Below are positions 35,064-44,832 of a stretch of 64,000 bases of DNA, one piece after another (within the stretch, counting starts at the first letter, position 1; every line of letters begins with the position of its first letter). The notes below the pieces were generated by a model. The model saw only the letters and a list, made by a program, of their open reading frames with translations. It was not told where the DNA came from and did not search any database. The stretch comes from Polaribacter dokdonensis. Lineage in GTDB: Bacteria > Bacteroidota > Bacteroidia > Flavobacteriales > Flavobacteriaceae. The position numbers and the translations under genes were made by a program. The stretch lies in assembly GCF_024362345.1 (NCBI RefSeq), contig NZ_CP101505.1, positions 1,012,001 through 1,076,000 of the forward strand. The letters run 5' to 3'.

Positions 35064-37486
35064 TTTAATGATTCTTTAAATTTAAGAAATGCATCATTTT
35101 TAGGTTGTTTATCCAAAATACTATCTATTAAAACTTCTGCTTTTTCTAAATTATTCATAGTTTTATATGCTCTTGCCATTTTAAAGGCAATTTCATCATT
35201 TTTTATTTTATTTTTTATCGCTTTTAGCATTATTTCGTTAGACTTTTCATTTTGAGAAGACCACCAATACATATCTAATAAAGCTAAATATGCATCATCA
35301 TAATAAGGCGCTCTATTTAAAGCACTTAACAATTCTATTTCTGCCTTATCATAATTTGCATCCCAAGCTAATGTTCTACCTTTTAAAATTCTGACATCTA
35401 CATAATTTGGCATTTTTTTAAGTATATAATTACAAATCAATCTAGCTATTTCTCTTTCATCATTGAAGGCTTTTTCTCTTGCTAACATAAACATTTCGTT
35501 CTCTTTCATGTTAATCGTAAGTTTTTCTAACTTAATTAACTCTTCTGCTGTAAATTCATAATTTTCTCTTATAATCGCGTCATTATTTTTAGGATAAATT
35601 TTGTCATTTTGTGTAACATAAGCATTTAAGCTTTTAAATTCATTTAATTCTTTTTTAATTTGAACTTCTAATGCTTCGTCTTCTATTTTATAAGTATTAA
35701 AGTCTTCTTTAATTTTATAAATTGTACCTCCAGAATACATAAAATCTTTATAAACAAAATCGTTTAAACTTCCTTTATAACGCATTAAGGGTATTTTATG
35801 TATGTTTCTAAATTCTTCTGCTGTATCTATACCTGAACCTAACCACGCTACTTCTTCTGGAACAATAACATTATAATTGTTTGACAAAAAAGCAAGCAAG
35901 CTAGGTGCAAAATCGAGGTGAGATGAAACGGATTTCATTCTTGAGGTTTGCTTAAGCAGAGGACTATATATGATAAATGGAACATTGAATCTAGATAATT
36001 GATCTTTTTGTGCGATAGGAATTAACCTATGATCTCCTGTAATTACAAAGATTGTATTCTCGAACTCTGGCCTTTTCTTATAGTTATCAATAAACATTTT
36101 TATACTATTGTCTGCATATAATATACTAGCAAATATTTCTTTATTTGCAGCAATCTCCTTCTTAGAGACCTTTAAAATTGAGCCTGAATTAATAACACTA
36201 TCTATTTTTTTTATGTATGTCTCTTTTTCAGGAAAATCGAAAGGCTCATGAATGGTCTGTGTTGTTATTAAGTCTAATCTTGGCCTTTTTAAATCGTCTA
36301 AAAATGATAATGTTTTTCGAAAAATTTCACGGTCTGAATATCCCCAACTAAAACCTGTTTGACCATTTGTATATTTTGGATATGAGTCATCGTATTTTTT
36401 TTCATCAATTATATTATCTAAATCATGATATTCTAAAAAATTTATTTTTTTATCAAAACTAGAATTATCACCAGAAAAAAAAGAAGTTGTGTAATCGTTT
36501 CTTTTTAAAATGCTAAAAATAGAAATGTGAGTTGGAGTATCTTCAATTTCTAAAAACCCTTTTTCACCAAAGGGAGTTGAGGCTGTTAATGATGGCAAAG
36601 CTCCAAAAGTTCTACCTGTGTTGCTTAAAAAGTTTTCCCAAAAAAGAGATTTTGGCAACAAAGAATTTAAATACGGAGTAAAACCACTGTAATATCTATC
36701 TCCAACAAATTCTGACCCTAAACCTTCAACAACAATAATTACAATATTTGGCTTTTCTTCTTTTATTGTAAAGTAAGGCCCTAAAGCATCATTAATTTCA
36801 GCTGATTTTTTTAAAAATGGATATTCATTTTCATCATTTATTTGTACAGCTTTAATTTCGCTTTTTTCCATTTTATAATGGATAACATCACTAACAAAAT
36901 AGTACATTTTATTTTGAAAGTTTTCTTGTAAAAAATCTGAGTAAAAGATTCTTAACACAATAATAGCAAATGTTATAATTGCAAATACTTTACCTGAATG
37001 TTTATAGTAAGGTGATTTTTTAAGAAAAAAACTAATGACTAGAAATAAAACAGGAAAAATAATGAAGGGTAAAAAGTTAAATATTGATGTGCTTTCAGAT
37101 GCTGTTACAGTTAAATAAATATCATCTAAGGAATACCCTAATAAATCTGCACCTAAATTTAAAAGTGTAGTTAAGCTGTATTTTGTTAAAGCAAACTCTA
37201 TAATAACTAGAATTACAAAAGCTATTCTTATAAAAATTGTACCATATCTATGTTGTTTTCTTGCAAACAAATGATAAAAAGGTAAAAAAAACAAAAAGAT
37301 AAATAAGACTGTATAAAAATGGTTTAAAAGTTTAAAAACAATTAATTGAAAAATGTTTCGCACTTCTTTTCCACTAAAAACTGTAGAGCTAATTTCAAAA
37401 AGACTTATTAGCCAAAATGTTAAAAGCAAAGCACAACATAATAATACATAAGATCGGTTTTTTTGCCTAATTGATTTTATTTTCAT
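35060..37486 (-). CDS. LTA-synthase-like membrane transferase/sulfatase-fold protein with C-terminal TPRs
   Basis: The protein has 808 residues. Five transmembrane helices (about 12-185) precede an extracytoplasmic alkaline-phosphatase-fold domain: metal Glu254 in IVVEGLGSEF, probable catalytic Thr293 in SNTGRTFGALPS, and metal ligands in SWGYSDREIF and ITGDHRLIP. Such LtaS/OpgB-like enzymes move phosphoglycerol or similar groups to surface glycans. The last ~130 residues are TPRs like those of the downstream YaiO protein. Operon position between the synthase and the barrel suggests that it decorates the exported polymer. Confidence 0.88.
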   Translation of the reverse strand: MKIKSIRQKNRSYVLLCCALLLTFWLISLFEISSTVFSGKEVRNIFQLIVFKLLNHFYTVLFIFLFFLPFYHLFARKQHRYGTIFIRIAFVILVIIEFALTKYSLTTLLNLGADLLGYSLDDIYLTVTASESTSIFNFLPFIIFPVLFLVISFFLKKSPYYKHSGKVFAIITFAIIVLRIFYSDFLQENFQNKMYYFVSDVIHYKMEKSEIKAVQINDENEYPFLKKSAEINDALGPYFTIKEEKPNIVIIVVEGLGSEFVGDRYYSGFTPYLNSLLPKSLFWENFLSNTGRTFGALPSLTASTPFGEKGFLEIEDTPTHISIFSILKRNDYTTSFFSGDNSSFDKKINFLEYHDLDNIIDEKKYDDSYPKYTNGQTGFSWGYSDREIFRKTLSFLDDLKRPRLDLITTQTIHEPFDFPEKETYIKKIDSVINSGSILKVSKKEIAANKEIFASILYADNSIKMFIDNYKKRPEFENTIFVITGDHRLIPIAQKDQLSRFNVPFIIYSPLLKQTSRMKSVSSHLDFAPSLLAFLSNNYNVIVPEEVAWLGSGIDTAEEFRNIHKIPLMRYKGSLNDFVYKDFMYSGGTIYKIKEDFNTYKIEDEALEVQIKKELNEFKSLNAYVTQNDKIYPKNNDAIIRENYEFTAEELIKLEKLTINMKENEMFMLAREKAFNDEREIARLICNYILKKMPNYVDVRILKGRTLAWDANYDKAEIELLSALNRAPYYDDAYLALLDMYWWSSQNEKSNEIMLKAIKNKIKNDEIAFKMARAYKTMNNLEKAEVLIDSILDKQPKNDAFLKFKESLK

Positions 37487-37504
37487 GTTTTTATAAGTTT
37501 TACA

Positions 37505-38938
37505 TTAATCTTTAGAGAGCCCTTTTCTAACCATAACTCCCCATTTTTTATTTTTGTTAAAATAATAATCTATATTTCCTTTTATAGCAGCATATAAAAC
37601 TAATGGATGTAGTATAAAAGGTTCTAAAAATATAGTGAGTACTAACTTTAAACCAATACCTTTCTTCTTATACTGATGATATGTAAATTCTTCTGTAAAA
37701 ACTGCTACAAATGAAAAGATTAAAGAAAATAGATATGCCAAAAGAAATAGACCAACTACAAAAGTCCAATTTAAAGGCTGATATACAACCAAAAATAAAA
37801 AGTACAACATTCCTAAAACTTCTATAATTGGTGCCAACCTTTCAAATACAAACCAATAAGGAAAGCTTAAAAGGCCCAAAACTCTATATTTATAATTAAG
37901 CCCAATATTTCTATGCATTTTTAATGTTTCTATTGTACCTCTAGTCCATCTATTTCTTTGTGAGATTAAAATTTTTCTATCATCAGGTGCTTCTGTCCAG
38001 CATAAAGGATCTGGAATATAAGCTACCTTATATGGTAAGTTTTCCTCCTCCATATACTTTCTCATTCTCACAATAACTTCCATATCTTCACCAACAGTAG
38101 TAGTATCATAACCACCAACTTTAATTGCTATTTCTTTATCAAACATTCCAAATGCGCCAGAGATAACAAGCAAACCATTTAATCTAGCCCAAGCCATTCT
38201 ACCCAATAAAAAAGATCTTAAATATTCTAAAATTTGAACTCTTTCTATCCACTTATTTGGAAAATCTACTGCTAGCAATTTACCATCTTCTATTTTACAA
38301 GCATTTGCTATTCTAATTACACCTCCAGATGCTATAACTTTTTTGTCTGTATATTCTAAAAAAGGTTTAACCATCCTTTGTAGAGAATCTGCCATTAACA
38401 AACAATCTACATCTATACAAGCTAAATAGGTTCCTTCGCTTATATTGATTCCAAAATTTAACGCATCTGCTTTTCCTCCATTTTCTTTATCAACTACCAT
38501 TAGTTTCTCAAAAGCAGGGTTTTTGGATTTGAAAACTCCAGATCTTAAGCTTTTAGTTGGTATTTTTTTATTGATTAAATACTCTATTCTTTCTAAATCG
38601 TAAGCTATTATTAGTCTTTGTAAACTATCATCTGTGCTACCATCATTTACAATAATTACATCATAATTTACATAATGTAAGGATAGTAAAGACCTTACAT
38701 TTTCTACTATATTTAAGCTTTCGTTAAATGCAGGGGCTATTATAGATATAGAAGGTGCAATAGATGAATTTAATAGGCCTTTGTGGTAAACGAAACTGTT
38801 CTTTTTTAAATATTCTACAGTTTCTTTTGAAGAAAAAATAGCCAAAATAATATAAGAGCCTACAATGAGCATTGTAAACACCAAAAAGAAATAGTGAAAA
38901 AACAATAAAATAAATCTCAATATCTGATTAAACTCCAT
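37505..38938 (-). CDS. processive family-2 glycosyltransferase (PgaC/NfrB-like)
   Basis: The protein has 477 residues. Membrane helices lie at the N-terminus (about 8-35) and C-terminus (three to four). The GT2 domain has VNDGSTDD at 97-104, DVDC with Asp176/Asp178, GEDMEV and QRNRW. The D, DxD, ED, QxxRW set is that of processive synthases that polymerise and export a glycan. No PilZ domain is seen. Its start overlaps the HEAT gene by 11 nt. Product unknown: poly-N-acetylglucosamine-like or N4-receptor-like polymers are possible. Confidence 0.92.
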   Translation of the reverse strand: MEFNQILRFILLFFHYFFLVFTMLIVGSYIILAIFSSKETVEYLKKNSFVYHKGLLNSSIAPSISIIAPAFNESLNIVENVRSLLSLHYVNYDVIIVNDGSTDDSLQRLIIAYDLERIEYLINKKIPTKSLRSGVFKSKNPAFEKLMVVDKENGGKADALNFGINISEGTYLACIDVDCLLMADSLQRMVKPFLEYTDKKVIASGGVIRIANACKIEDGKLLAVDFPNKWIERVQILEYLRSFLLGRMAWARLNGLLVISGAFGMFDKEIAIKVGGYDTTTVGEDMEVIVRMRKYMEEENLPYKVAYIPDPLCWTEAPDDRKILISQRNRWTRGTIETLKMHRNIGLNYKYRVLGLLSFPYWFVFERLAPIIEVLGMLYFLFLVVYQPLNWTFVVGLFLLAYLFSLIFSFVAVFTEEFTYHQYKKKGIGLKLVLTIFLEPFILHPLVLYAAIKGNIDYYFNKNKKWGVMVRKGLSKD

Positions 38939-40013
38939 ATTGATAATCTAAAAATTTAATTATTCGATTGTAATCCACATCTTCTAATACTTTCTCTAAA
39001 TTTTCATAAACAGTTTCATCTATTTTTCTTAAAATAAATAAAGCTTTACTTTTTATTTCAAAATTAGTGTCGGTTATATAGTTCAATAAAAATGGAACAT
39101 CATTTTGAGTAGCAACCTTTTCTAAAAGTTTAAATAATAAAACCTTTTCTTTTAATGAAAGCTTGTCATAATTATTAATTAATAAATCTTTAGCCTCAAT
39201 GATTTCAAAGTGAATAACAACGTCTAATGTTTTTAACCTAACAACTTCGTTTTTATGAAATATTAGTTCTAATAGAATATTTTTAGTTTCTAGTTTATTA
39301 AAAATTTTAACAATGTTTAAAATAAAAAGAATTACATAAATATTGTCTGATTTTAACCACTTATCTACTTCTAAAATATTTTGATTATCAAACTTTTCAA
39401 TCTCTAAAAGAAGTTCAATTTGATCCCATTCAGAAAGTGGAAGCTTTAAATTATCTAAGAAATTTAAACCTTCAAATTCAAACAATTCTAAAAAATACAA
39501 ATGTGCTTCTCTCCTAACCTCCTCTTTATTATGATTAACAAACTTCTCGACTAAATTTGATACTTTCTTAACCTCAAACTGTCTTAAATCTCTTATTCCA
39601 AGTGCGATTATATTCCAATTTCTACTTTTTAATTTATTAACAGCAAATTTAAATAAGCCAATCTCATCATATAATTCACGCATAATATTAATCATATTAC
39701 CGGAAATTTGCTGACTTAATTTTAAAAAGGTATAATTTATAATCCTACGTTTTCTTGAGTTTTTAACCCCAATTTTGAATGTATCAATAATATCTTTTTG
39801 ATCTTTACAATAATTTTCTTGATGTTCTTCTAGATATAAATATTTTACTAGTAACTGTTCAATTTTAGCAGTATACTGAATTTTCTTTGCCTCAATATTT
39901 CTAATATCATTTCTTAAAACTTTTAAATAAATTACTAGAACAACAATTACGACTATTAGCACAATTACCAACGTCCAAATTACATTTTCTACAAGGGGGA
40001 ATCTTATTATCAT
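38928..40013 (-). CDS. membrane-anchored HEAT-repeat protein
   Basis: The protein has 361 residues. One strong N-terminal transmembrane helix (VIWTLVIVLIVVIVVLVIYL) is followed by a cytoplasmic solenoid of HEAT-like helical pairs (for example NWNIIALGIRDLRQFEVKKV and DTNFEIKSKALFILRKID). No enzymatic motif. Located between a receiver-domain gene and the polysaccharide synthase and overlapping the latter, it probably links signal and synthase as a scaffold. Confidence 0.85.
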   Translation of the reverse strand: MIIRFPLVENVIWTLVIVLIVVIVVLVIYLKVLRNDIRNIEAKKIQYTAKIEQLLVKYLYLEEHQENYCKDQKDIIDTFKIGVKNSRKRRIINYTFLKLSQQISGNMINIMRELYDEIGLFKFAVNKLKSRNWNIIALGIRDLRQFEVKKVSNLVEKFVNHNKEEVRREAHLYFLELFEFEGLNFLDNLKLPLSEWDQIELLLEIEKFDNQNILEVDKWLKSDNIYVILFILNIVKIFNKLETKNILLELIFHKNEVVRLKTLDVVIHFEIIEAKDLLINNYDKLSLKEKVLLFKLLEKVATQNDVPFLLNYITDTNFEIKSKALFILRKIDETVYENLEKVLEDVDYNRIIKFLDYQYGV

Positions 40014-40024
40014 TTTTTAATAGG

Positions 40025-40390
40025 CTACATCAACATTCTTTTTACCCTTATTGAAAGTTCATTGGGACTTAAAGGCTTACTCATAAAATCGTTAGCTCCT
40101 AAATTAAAGGCATTTAGCACCATTTCTTCTTGTCCAGAAGAAGAAAAAACTAAAATAGGTGTATTACTGTTTAGCTGATTACGAACATAACTAATAATCT
40201 CTAAACCACTATAATAATCCATCATAACGTCTGTTAGAATTAAATCAGGTTTCTGTATTTTAATAACTTCTAGTGCCTCTTTACCATCTTTAGCCATAAA
40301 GAGCTCATAACCATCTTTCTCTAAACGAAACTTCAACAACAAAGACAGAACAGAATTATCTTCAGCAATTACAATTTTCTTTTTATTCAT
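40025..40390 (-). CDS. single-domain response regulator (CheY-like)
   Basis: The protein has 121 residues and is one receiver domain with no output domain. Acidic pair Glu10/Asp11, phospho-acceptor Asp54 (ILTDVMMD) and conserved Lys105 (FMSKPLS) are all present. First gene of the five-gene surface-glycan operon, 11 nt before the HEAT gene. It probably acts by protein contact. A likely phosphate donor is the Hpt protein encoded divergently from 40519. Confidence 0.93.
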   Translation of the reverse strand: MNKKKIVIAEDNSVLSLLLKFRLEKDGYELFMAKDGKEALEVIKIQKPDLILTDVMMDYYSGLEIISYVRNQLNSNTPILVFSSSGQEEMVLNAFNLGANDFMSKPLSPNELSIRVKRMLM

Positions 40391-40518
40391 TTTAGGGTAG
40401 GTAATTTTTACAAATTATATTTTGGTTGAAGTTCTAATATAATGAAATAAAAATATAAACTCAGGTTTTTACTTATCTTTACATCCAATTTCTAAATTAT
40501 CTCCCAAAAGAATCCACT

Positions 40519-40893
40519 ATGCAAATTGAAAATATATTAACTAGTGATGTTGTAGATTTAACTTCGTTAAAAAGTTTTTTCTCTACAGATAAAGATTCAC
40601 TAATACAATTAGTTACAGTTTACTTATCTGATACCCAACCAAGGCTAGAGTTACTTAAAAAGAGTATTATTACAGTAAACCATGAAGAAGTACGTTCTAT
40701 TTGTCATTTTTTAAAATCATCTTTAGGCTTAATGGGCGTTAATTGTTTAGAAGAGATAACTCTATTAGAAAAGAAAGCACAGAATTTAGATCCTGAACCA
40801 ATTATTCAAGAGCGTCTAAAACATATCACTGTAGTTTTAGATCAAAGTATTATTGAGTATCAAAGGATTTTAGATCAGCTTAAAGCATTATAA
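40519..40893 (+). CDS. histidine phosphotransfer (Hpt) protein
   Basis: The protein has 124 residues, all helical. The phosphorylatable His63 lies in SICHFLKSSLGLMG, the standard Hpt motif. It is divergent from the response regulator with 128 nt between starts; TATCTTTA at 40474-40481 is a probable -7 box. The sensor kinase is not in the window. Following gene is 13 nt away, so it may share the transcript. Confidence 0.9.
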   Translation: MQIENILTSDVVDLTSLKSFFSTDKDSLIQLVTVYLSDTQPRLELLKKSIITVNHEEVRSICHFLKSSLGLMGVNCLEEITLLEKKAQNLDPEPIIQERLKHITVVLDQSIIEYQRILDQLKAL

Positions 40894-40906
40894 TTTATTA
40901 GTTTAA

Positions 40907-42466
40907 ATGATAAAAGAAATACAATTACGTATCAATTTAATTGAAGAACGTAAAGAAGACATTCTCACTCATAAAGCATCAAAATTTTTAAAAATATCTA
41001 AATCAGAAATTACTGCAGTAAAAATTCTGAGAAAATCTATTGATGCACGTAAAAAAGAAACTATTTTTAATTATAAAGTCGCTGTTTATATAAATGAAGG
41101 GCTTCCCGAAAAATCTGAATATAGTTTTGATTACAAAGATGTATCTAATGCAAAAGAAATTCACATTATAGGATTTGGACCAGCAGGAATGTATGCTGCT
41201 TTAAGGTGCATTGAACTAGGATACAAACCTGTGGTTTTAGAACGAGGTAAAAACGTTCAGGAAAGAAGAAGAGATTTAAAAGCCATTAATCAAGATCATA
41301 AAGTAAACGAAAATTCTAACTATTGTTTTGGTGAAGGTGGTGCAGGTACTTATTCTGATGGTAAATTGTATACGCGAAGTTTAAAAAGAGGTGATGTAAG
41401 AAGAATTTTTGAAAACTTAGTTTTTCATGGAGCTACAGAACAAATTTTAATTGATGCTCATCCTCATATAGGAACCAATAAACTTCCTAAAATCATTCAA
41501 ACTATTCGTGAAACCATTATAAAATTTGGTGGAGAAATTCATTTTAATTCTGTTGTTACTGATTTTGTTGTTAAAAATCAAAAAATTAAAGCATTACAAT
41601 TAAATAATGACAAAGAAATACCAGTCAATTCAGTAATTCTAGCTACAGGACATTCAGCTAGAGACATTTATGAGTTATTACATAAAAAAGAAATTGCGAT
41701 TAAAGCAAAGTCTTTTGCAATGGGAGTTCGAGTAGAACATCCTCAAGAAATTATAGACCAGATACAATACAATTGTTCAGGAGAAAGAGATGAATTACTA
41801 CCAGCAGCAGCTTACAGTTTGGTTCATCAAGTAAACAACAGAGGTGTGTATTCTTTTTGCATGTGTCCAGGAGGTTTTATTGTACCTGCAGCAACTGCAG
41901 ATGGAGAAGTTGTTGTAAATGGAATGTCTCCAAGTAGAAGAAACAATAAGTTTGCAAATTCAGGTATTGTAGTTGAATTAGATATTGACAAAGACTTTAA
42001 AAAATACGATCACTTAGGGCCTTTAAAAGGTTTACAGTTTCAGAAAGATTTAGAAAAAATAGCTTTTTATGCTGGTGGAAGATCGCAAACAGCACCTGCT
42101 CAAAGATTAGTAGATTTCGTTGATGGCAAATTATCTGCAGATTTAAATGAAACTTCTTATCAACCAGGTTTAAACTCTGCTCCTCTTCATTCTTTACTTC
42201 CAAAAATTATAGGAGGTAGATTACGTAAAGGATTTCCTGCTTTTGGTAGTAAAATGCATGGCTATTTTACAAACGAAGCCAATATAGTTGGTGTAGAATC
42301 TAGAACATCTTCTCCAATAAATATACCAAGAAAAGAAAATTTAGAGCATCCAGAAATAGAAGGTTTATTCCCTTGTGGTGAAGGTGGTGGCTATGCAGGT
42401 GGTATCGTTTCTGCTGCTATGGATGGAGAAAGATGTGCAGAAGCTGCCATTGCGAATTTTAAATAA
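40907..42466 (+). CDS. FAD-dependent oxidoreductase (COG2509-like)
   Basis: The protein has 519 residues. A ~80-residue N-terminal domain precedes an FAD-binding Rossmann fold: IIGFGPAGMYAALRC near 85-99. CFGEGGAGTYSDGKLYTRS and VILATGHSARDIYELL follow, and the FAD-closing segment FPCGEGGGYAGGIVSAAMDG is near the end. Conserved in many bacteria, with poorly known physiology. Cytoplasmic. It follows the Hpt gene by 13 nt, but a functional link is doubtful. Confidence 0.9.
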   Translation: MIKEIQLRINLIEERKEDILTHKASKFLKISKSEITAVKILRKSIDARKKETIFNYKVAVYINEGLPEKSEYSFDYKDVSNAKEIHIIGFGPAGMYAALRCIELGYKPVVLERGKNVQERRRDLKAINQDHKVNENSNYCFGEGGAGTYSDGKLYTRSLKRGDVRRIFENLVFHGATEQILIDAHPHIGTNKLPKIIQTIRETIIKFGGEIHFNSVVTDFVVKNQKIKALQLNNDKEIPVNSVILATGHSARDIYELLHKKEIAIKAKSFAMGVRVEHPQEIIDQIQYNCSGERDELLPAAAYSLVHQVNNRGVYSFCMCPGGFIVPAATADGEVVVNGMSPSRRNNKFANSGIVVELDIDKDFKKYDHLGPLKGLQFQKDLEKIAFYAGGRSQTAPAQRLVDFVDGKLSADLNETSYQPGLNSAPLHSLLPKIIGGRLRKGFPAFGSKMHGYFTNEANIVGVESRTSSPINIPRKENLEHPEIEGLFPCGEGGGYAGGIVSAAMDGERCAEAAIANFK

Positions 42467-42530
42467 TAGCAATTATTTAATTAGAGAAACTCAATAAGTA
42501 TCCCTAATTTTACTGATCTAAAATTCATAT

Positions 42531-42968
42531 ATGAAATTAACTATTGGAAGAGTTGATAAAGCTGATTTTCCAGAATTATCGCTGTTAGACATTGATATTA
42601 AAATAGACTCAGGTGCATACACCTCTTCTATTCATTGTTCTAATATTAAAGAAACTTCTCTAGATGGTAATCCTTTTTTAAAATTTACGCTTTTAGATCC
42701 TGAACATGAATTTTACAATAATAAAGAGTTTACATTTAAAAATTATACTTCTAAAATAGTTAAAAGTTCTAATGGTATAGCCGAACAACGCTTCATGATT
42801 CAAACCACCATTTTTATTTTTAATGAATCTTTTCCAATTTATTTAACATTAAGTGAACGAAAAGACATGAAATTCCCTATTTTAATTGGCAGAAAATTTT
42901 TGAATAAAAAGTTTATCATAGATACCGCAAAAAAGAATATATCACACAAATTAAAAACAAATAAATGA
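42531..42968 (+). CDS. retropepsin-like (RimB/ATP-dependent zinc protease family) protein
   Basis: The protein has 145 residues. The active-site signature is [12 protein letters not shown] with Asp26-Ser-Gly-Ala, typical of retropepsin-fold proteins annotated as ATP-dependent zinc proteases (PF05618). Further typical segments are PILIGRKFL and FIIDTAKK. In other bacteria RimB of this family is linked to removal of glutamates added by RimK. The stop overlaps the rimK start (ATGA), which strongly supports a joint function here. Confidence 0.88.
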   Translation: MKLTIGRVDKADFPELSLLDIDIKIDSGAYTSSIHCSNIKETSLDGNPFLKFTLLDPEHEFYNNKEFTFKNYTSKIVKSSNGIAEQRFMIQTTIFIFNESFPIYLTLSERKDMKFPILIGRKFLNKKFIIDTAKKNISHKLKTNK

Positions 42969-43840
42969 GAATTGTTATTTTATCAAGAAATCCAAAATTG
43001 TACTCTACAAAAAGATTGGTTGAAGCTGCTACTAAAAGAAAGCACGAAGTAATAGTTGTAGATCATTTAAAGTGTGATATTGTAATAGAAAAAAAATCGC
43101 CTAAAATTTATTATAAAGGTGAATATATAGAAAATATAGATGCTATTATTCCTAGAATTGGAGCTTCTGTTACTTTTTATGGAACTGCTGTAATTCGTCA
43201 ATTTGAAATGATGAAGGTTTTTACATCTGTAAGTTCGATTGCTTTAACTAGATCAAGAGATAAATTAAGTAGTTTACAAATTTTAGCTAGAGCTGGTGTA
43301 GGTTTACCAAAAACGGTTTTTACAAATTACACCAAGGACGTAGAACATGTAGTTGAATCTGTTGGTGGTGCTCCTTTAGTGTTAAAATTATTAGAAGGAA
43401 CACAAGGCTTAGGCGTAGTTTTAGCAGAAACAAAAAATGCTGCAACCTCAGTATTAGAAGCATTTAATGGTTTAGGGGCTAGAGTAATTGCACAACAATT
43501 TATAAAAGAGGCTGGAGGTGCAGATATTAGAGCTTTTGTAGTTGATGGTAAAGTAATTGGTGCCATGAAACGTCAAGGAAAAGAAGGTGAATTCCGTTCA
43601 AATTTACATAGAGGAGGAAACGCAACTGTAATTGAACTTACAGATGAAGAAGAAAAAACAGCATTAAAAGCTACTAAAGCTTTAGGCTTAGGAGTTGCAG
43701 GTGTAGATATGTTACAATCTTCTAAGGGTCCTTTAGTTTTAGAGGTAAATTCTTCTCCAGGTTTAGAAGGTATTGAAATTGCTACTGGTAAAAATATTGC
43801 AAAAGAAATTATACGTTATTTAGAAATACATGTCGAATAA
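42965..43840 (+). CDS. rimK: RimK-type alpha-L-glutamate ligase
   Basis: The protein has 291 residues, close to E. coli RimK (300). ATP-grasp fold: [15 protein letters not shown] at the N-terminus, [19 protein letters not shown] for ATP binding, [31 protein letters not shown] and the C-terminal metal segment [13 protein letters not shown]. In E. coli it adds glutamates to the C-terminus of ribosomal protein S6. Middle gene of a translationally coupled trio (four-nt and 11-nt overlaps). Confidence 0.94.
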   Translation: MRIVILSRNPKLYSTKRLVEAATKRKHEVIVVDHLKCDIVIEKKSPKIYYKGEYIENIDAIIPRIGASVTFYGTAVIRQFEMMKVFTSVSSIALTRSRDKLSSLQILARAGVGLPKTVFTNYTKDVEHVVESVGGAPLVLKLLEGTQGLGVVLAETKNAATSVLEAFNGLGARVIAQQFIKEAGGADIRAFVVDGKVIGAMKRQGKEGEFRSNLHRGGNATVIELTDEEEKTALKATKALGLGVAGVDMLQSSKGPLVLEVNSSPGLEGIEIATGKNIAKEIIRYLEIHVE

Positions 43841-44780
43841 ACCTTTTACGCTTTTAGGTAAAGTTATTCCTGAAGGAAAACGTACTGTAATCGATTTAAA
43901 AATTGCAAAATTACATACTAGAACTACAGTTAATGTTCCAGTGATTATAGAACATTCTAAAAATCCTGGACCTGTTGTTTTATTATTGGCAGGTATTCAT
44001 GGTGATGAAACCAATGGTGTTGGTATTGTTAGAGAAATTATAGATCTTAAACTTAACAAACCTAACAATGGAACAATTATCTGTATTCCTGTATTTAATA
44101 TTTTCGGATATTTAATTCAGACTAGAGAATTTCCTGATGGTAGAGATTTAAACAGAATGTTTCCAGGAACCATAAATGGTTCTTTAGCCAGCCAATTTGC
44201 GTATCAGTTTTCAGAAAAAATAGCACCTTTTGTAGATTATATTATCGATTTTCATACTGGTGGAGGAGAAAGAGACAATATTGCTCAAATTAGATGTAAT
44301 AAAGATGATGCAAAAGGTTTAGAATTAGCTAAAATATTTAATCCACCAATGATTGTATATTCGAATACAATTATTAAATCTTTAAGAGAAACCTTACATA
44401 AAATGGGTAAAACTGTTTTACTTTTTGAAGGTGGTAAATCTAAAGAATTGAATCCTACAATTATAAATGAAGGGGTTAATGGTACAAGAAACGTACTGAT
44501 TCACTTGGGTTTAATAGAAGGTGAAATTAATGTAAGAGCAACACCAATTTTCATAAAAAAAGCAAAATGGATTAGAGCTTCAGACTCTGGAATGTTTAAA
44601 GTTCGAGTTCAAAATGGAGCTTTAGTAAAGAAGAAAGAAGTTCTTGGAGTTATACAAGATCCTTTTGGTGAATTTAAAAAGAAGGTATATGCACCTTTTA
44701 ATGGTTACGTTTTCTGTATAAATAAAACTCCAATTGTTAATAAAGGAGATGCCTTATTTCATATGAGCATCAACGAATAA
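43830..44780 (+). CDS. aspartoacylase/succinylglutamate desuccinylase-family zinc amidohydrolase
   Basis: The protein has 316 residues. Zinc ligands His57 and Glu60 are in [11 protein letters not shown], and a third ligand His is in [13 protein letters not shown] near residue 140. A later FEGGKSKEL holds a candidate catalytic Glu. M14-like deacylase family with C-terminal biotinyl-lipoyl-like beta domain ([20 protein letters not shown]). The start overlaps rimK by 11 nt. Probably acts on a glutamyl-type amide produced in the same pathway. Substrate not known. Confidence 0.9.
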   Translation: MSNKPFTLLGKVIPEGKRTVIDLKIAKLHTRTTVNVPVIIEHSKNPGPVVLLLAGIHGDETNGVGIVREIIDLKLNKPNNGTIICIPVFNIFGYLIQTREFPDGRDLNRMFPGTINGSLASQFAYQFSEKIAPFVDYIIDFHTGGGERDNIAQIRCNKDDAKGLELAKIFNPPMIVYSNTIIKSLRETLHKMGKTVLLFEGGKSKELNPTIINEGVNGTRNVLIHLGLIEGEINVRATPIFIKKAKWIRASDSGMFKVRVQNGALVKKKEVLGVIQDPFGEFKKKVYAPFNGYVFCINKTPIVNKGDALFHMSINE

Positions 44781-44820
44781 GATTTCTACCAAATTATAGC
44801 GCTTTTTTATTTTTAAAAAT

Positions 44821-44828
44821 TAATTTTG
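44821..44828 (+). promoter_or_regulatory. trmD promoter -7 element
   Basis: TAATTTTG matches TAnnTTTG and ends 4 nt before the trmD ATG. If used, transcription would start at or very near the start codon, giving a leaderless or almost leaderless mRNA. Confidence 0.45.
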
Positions 44829-44832
44829 CAAC

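Noticed and set aside
41997..42203. Minus-strand open frame within the FAD oxidoreductase gene, and similar antisense frames in other genes
   Set aside because: Fully contained in well-supported genes in the opposite direction and without protein-like composition.
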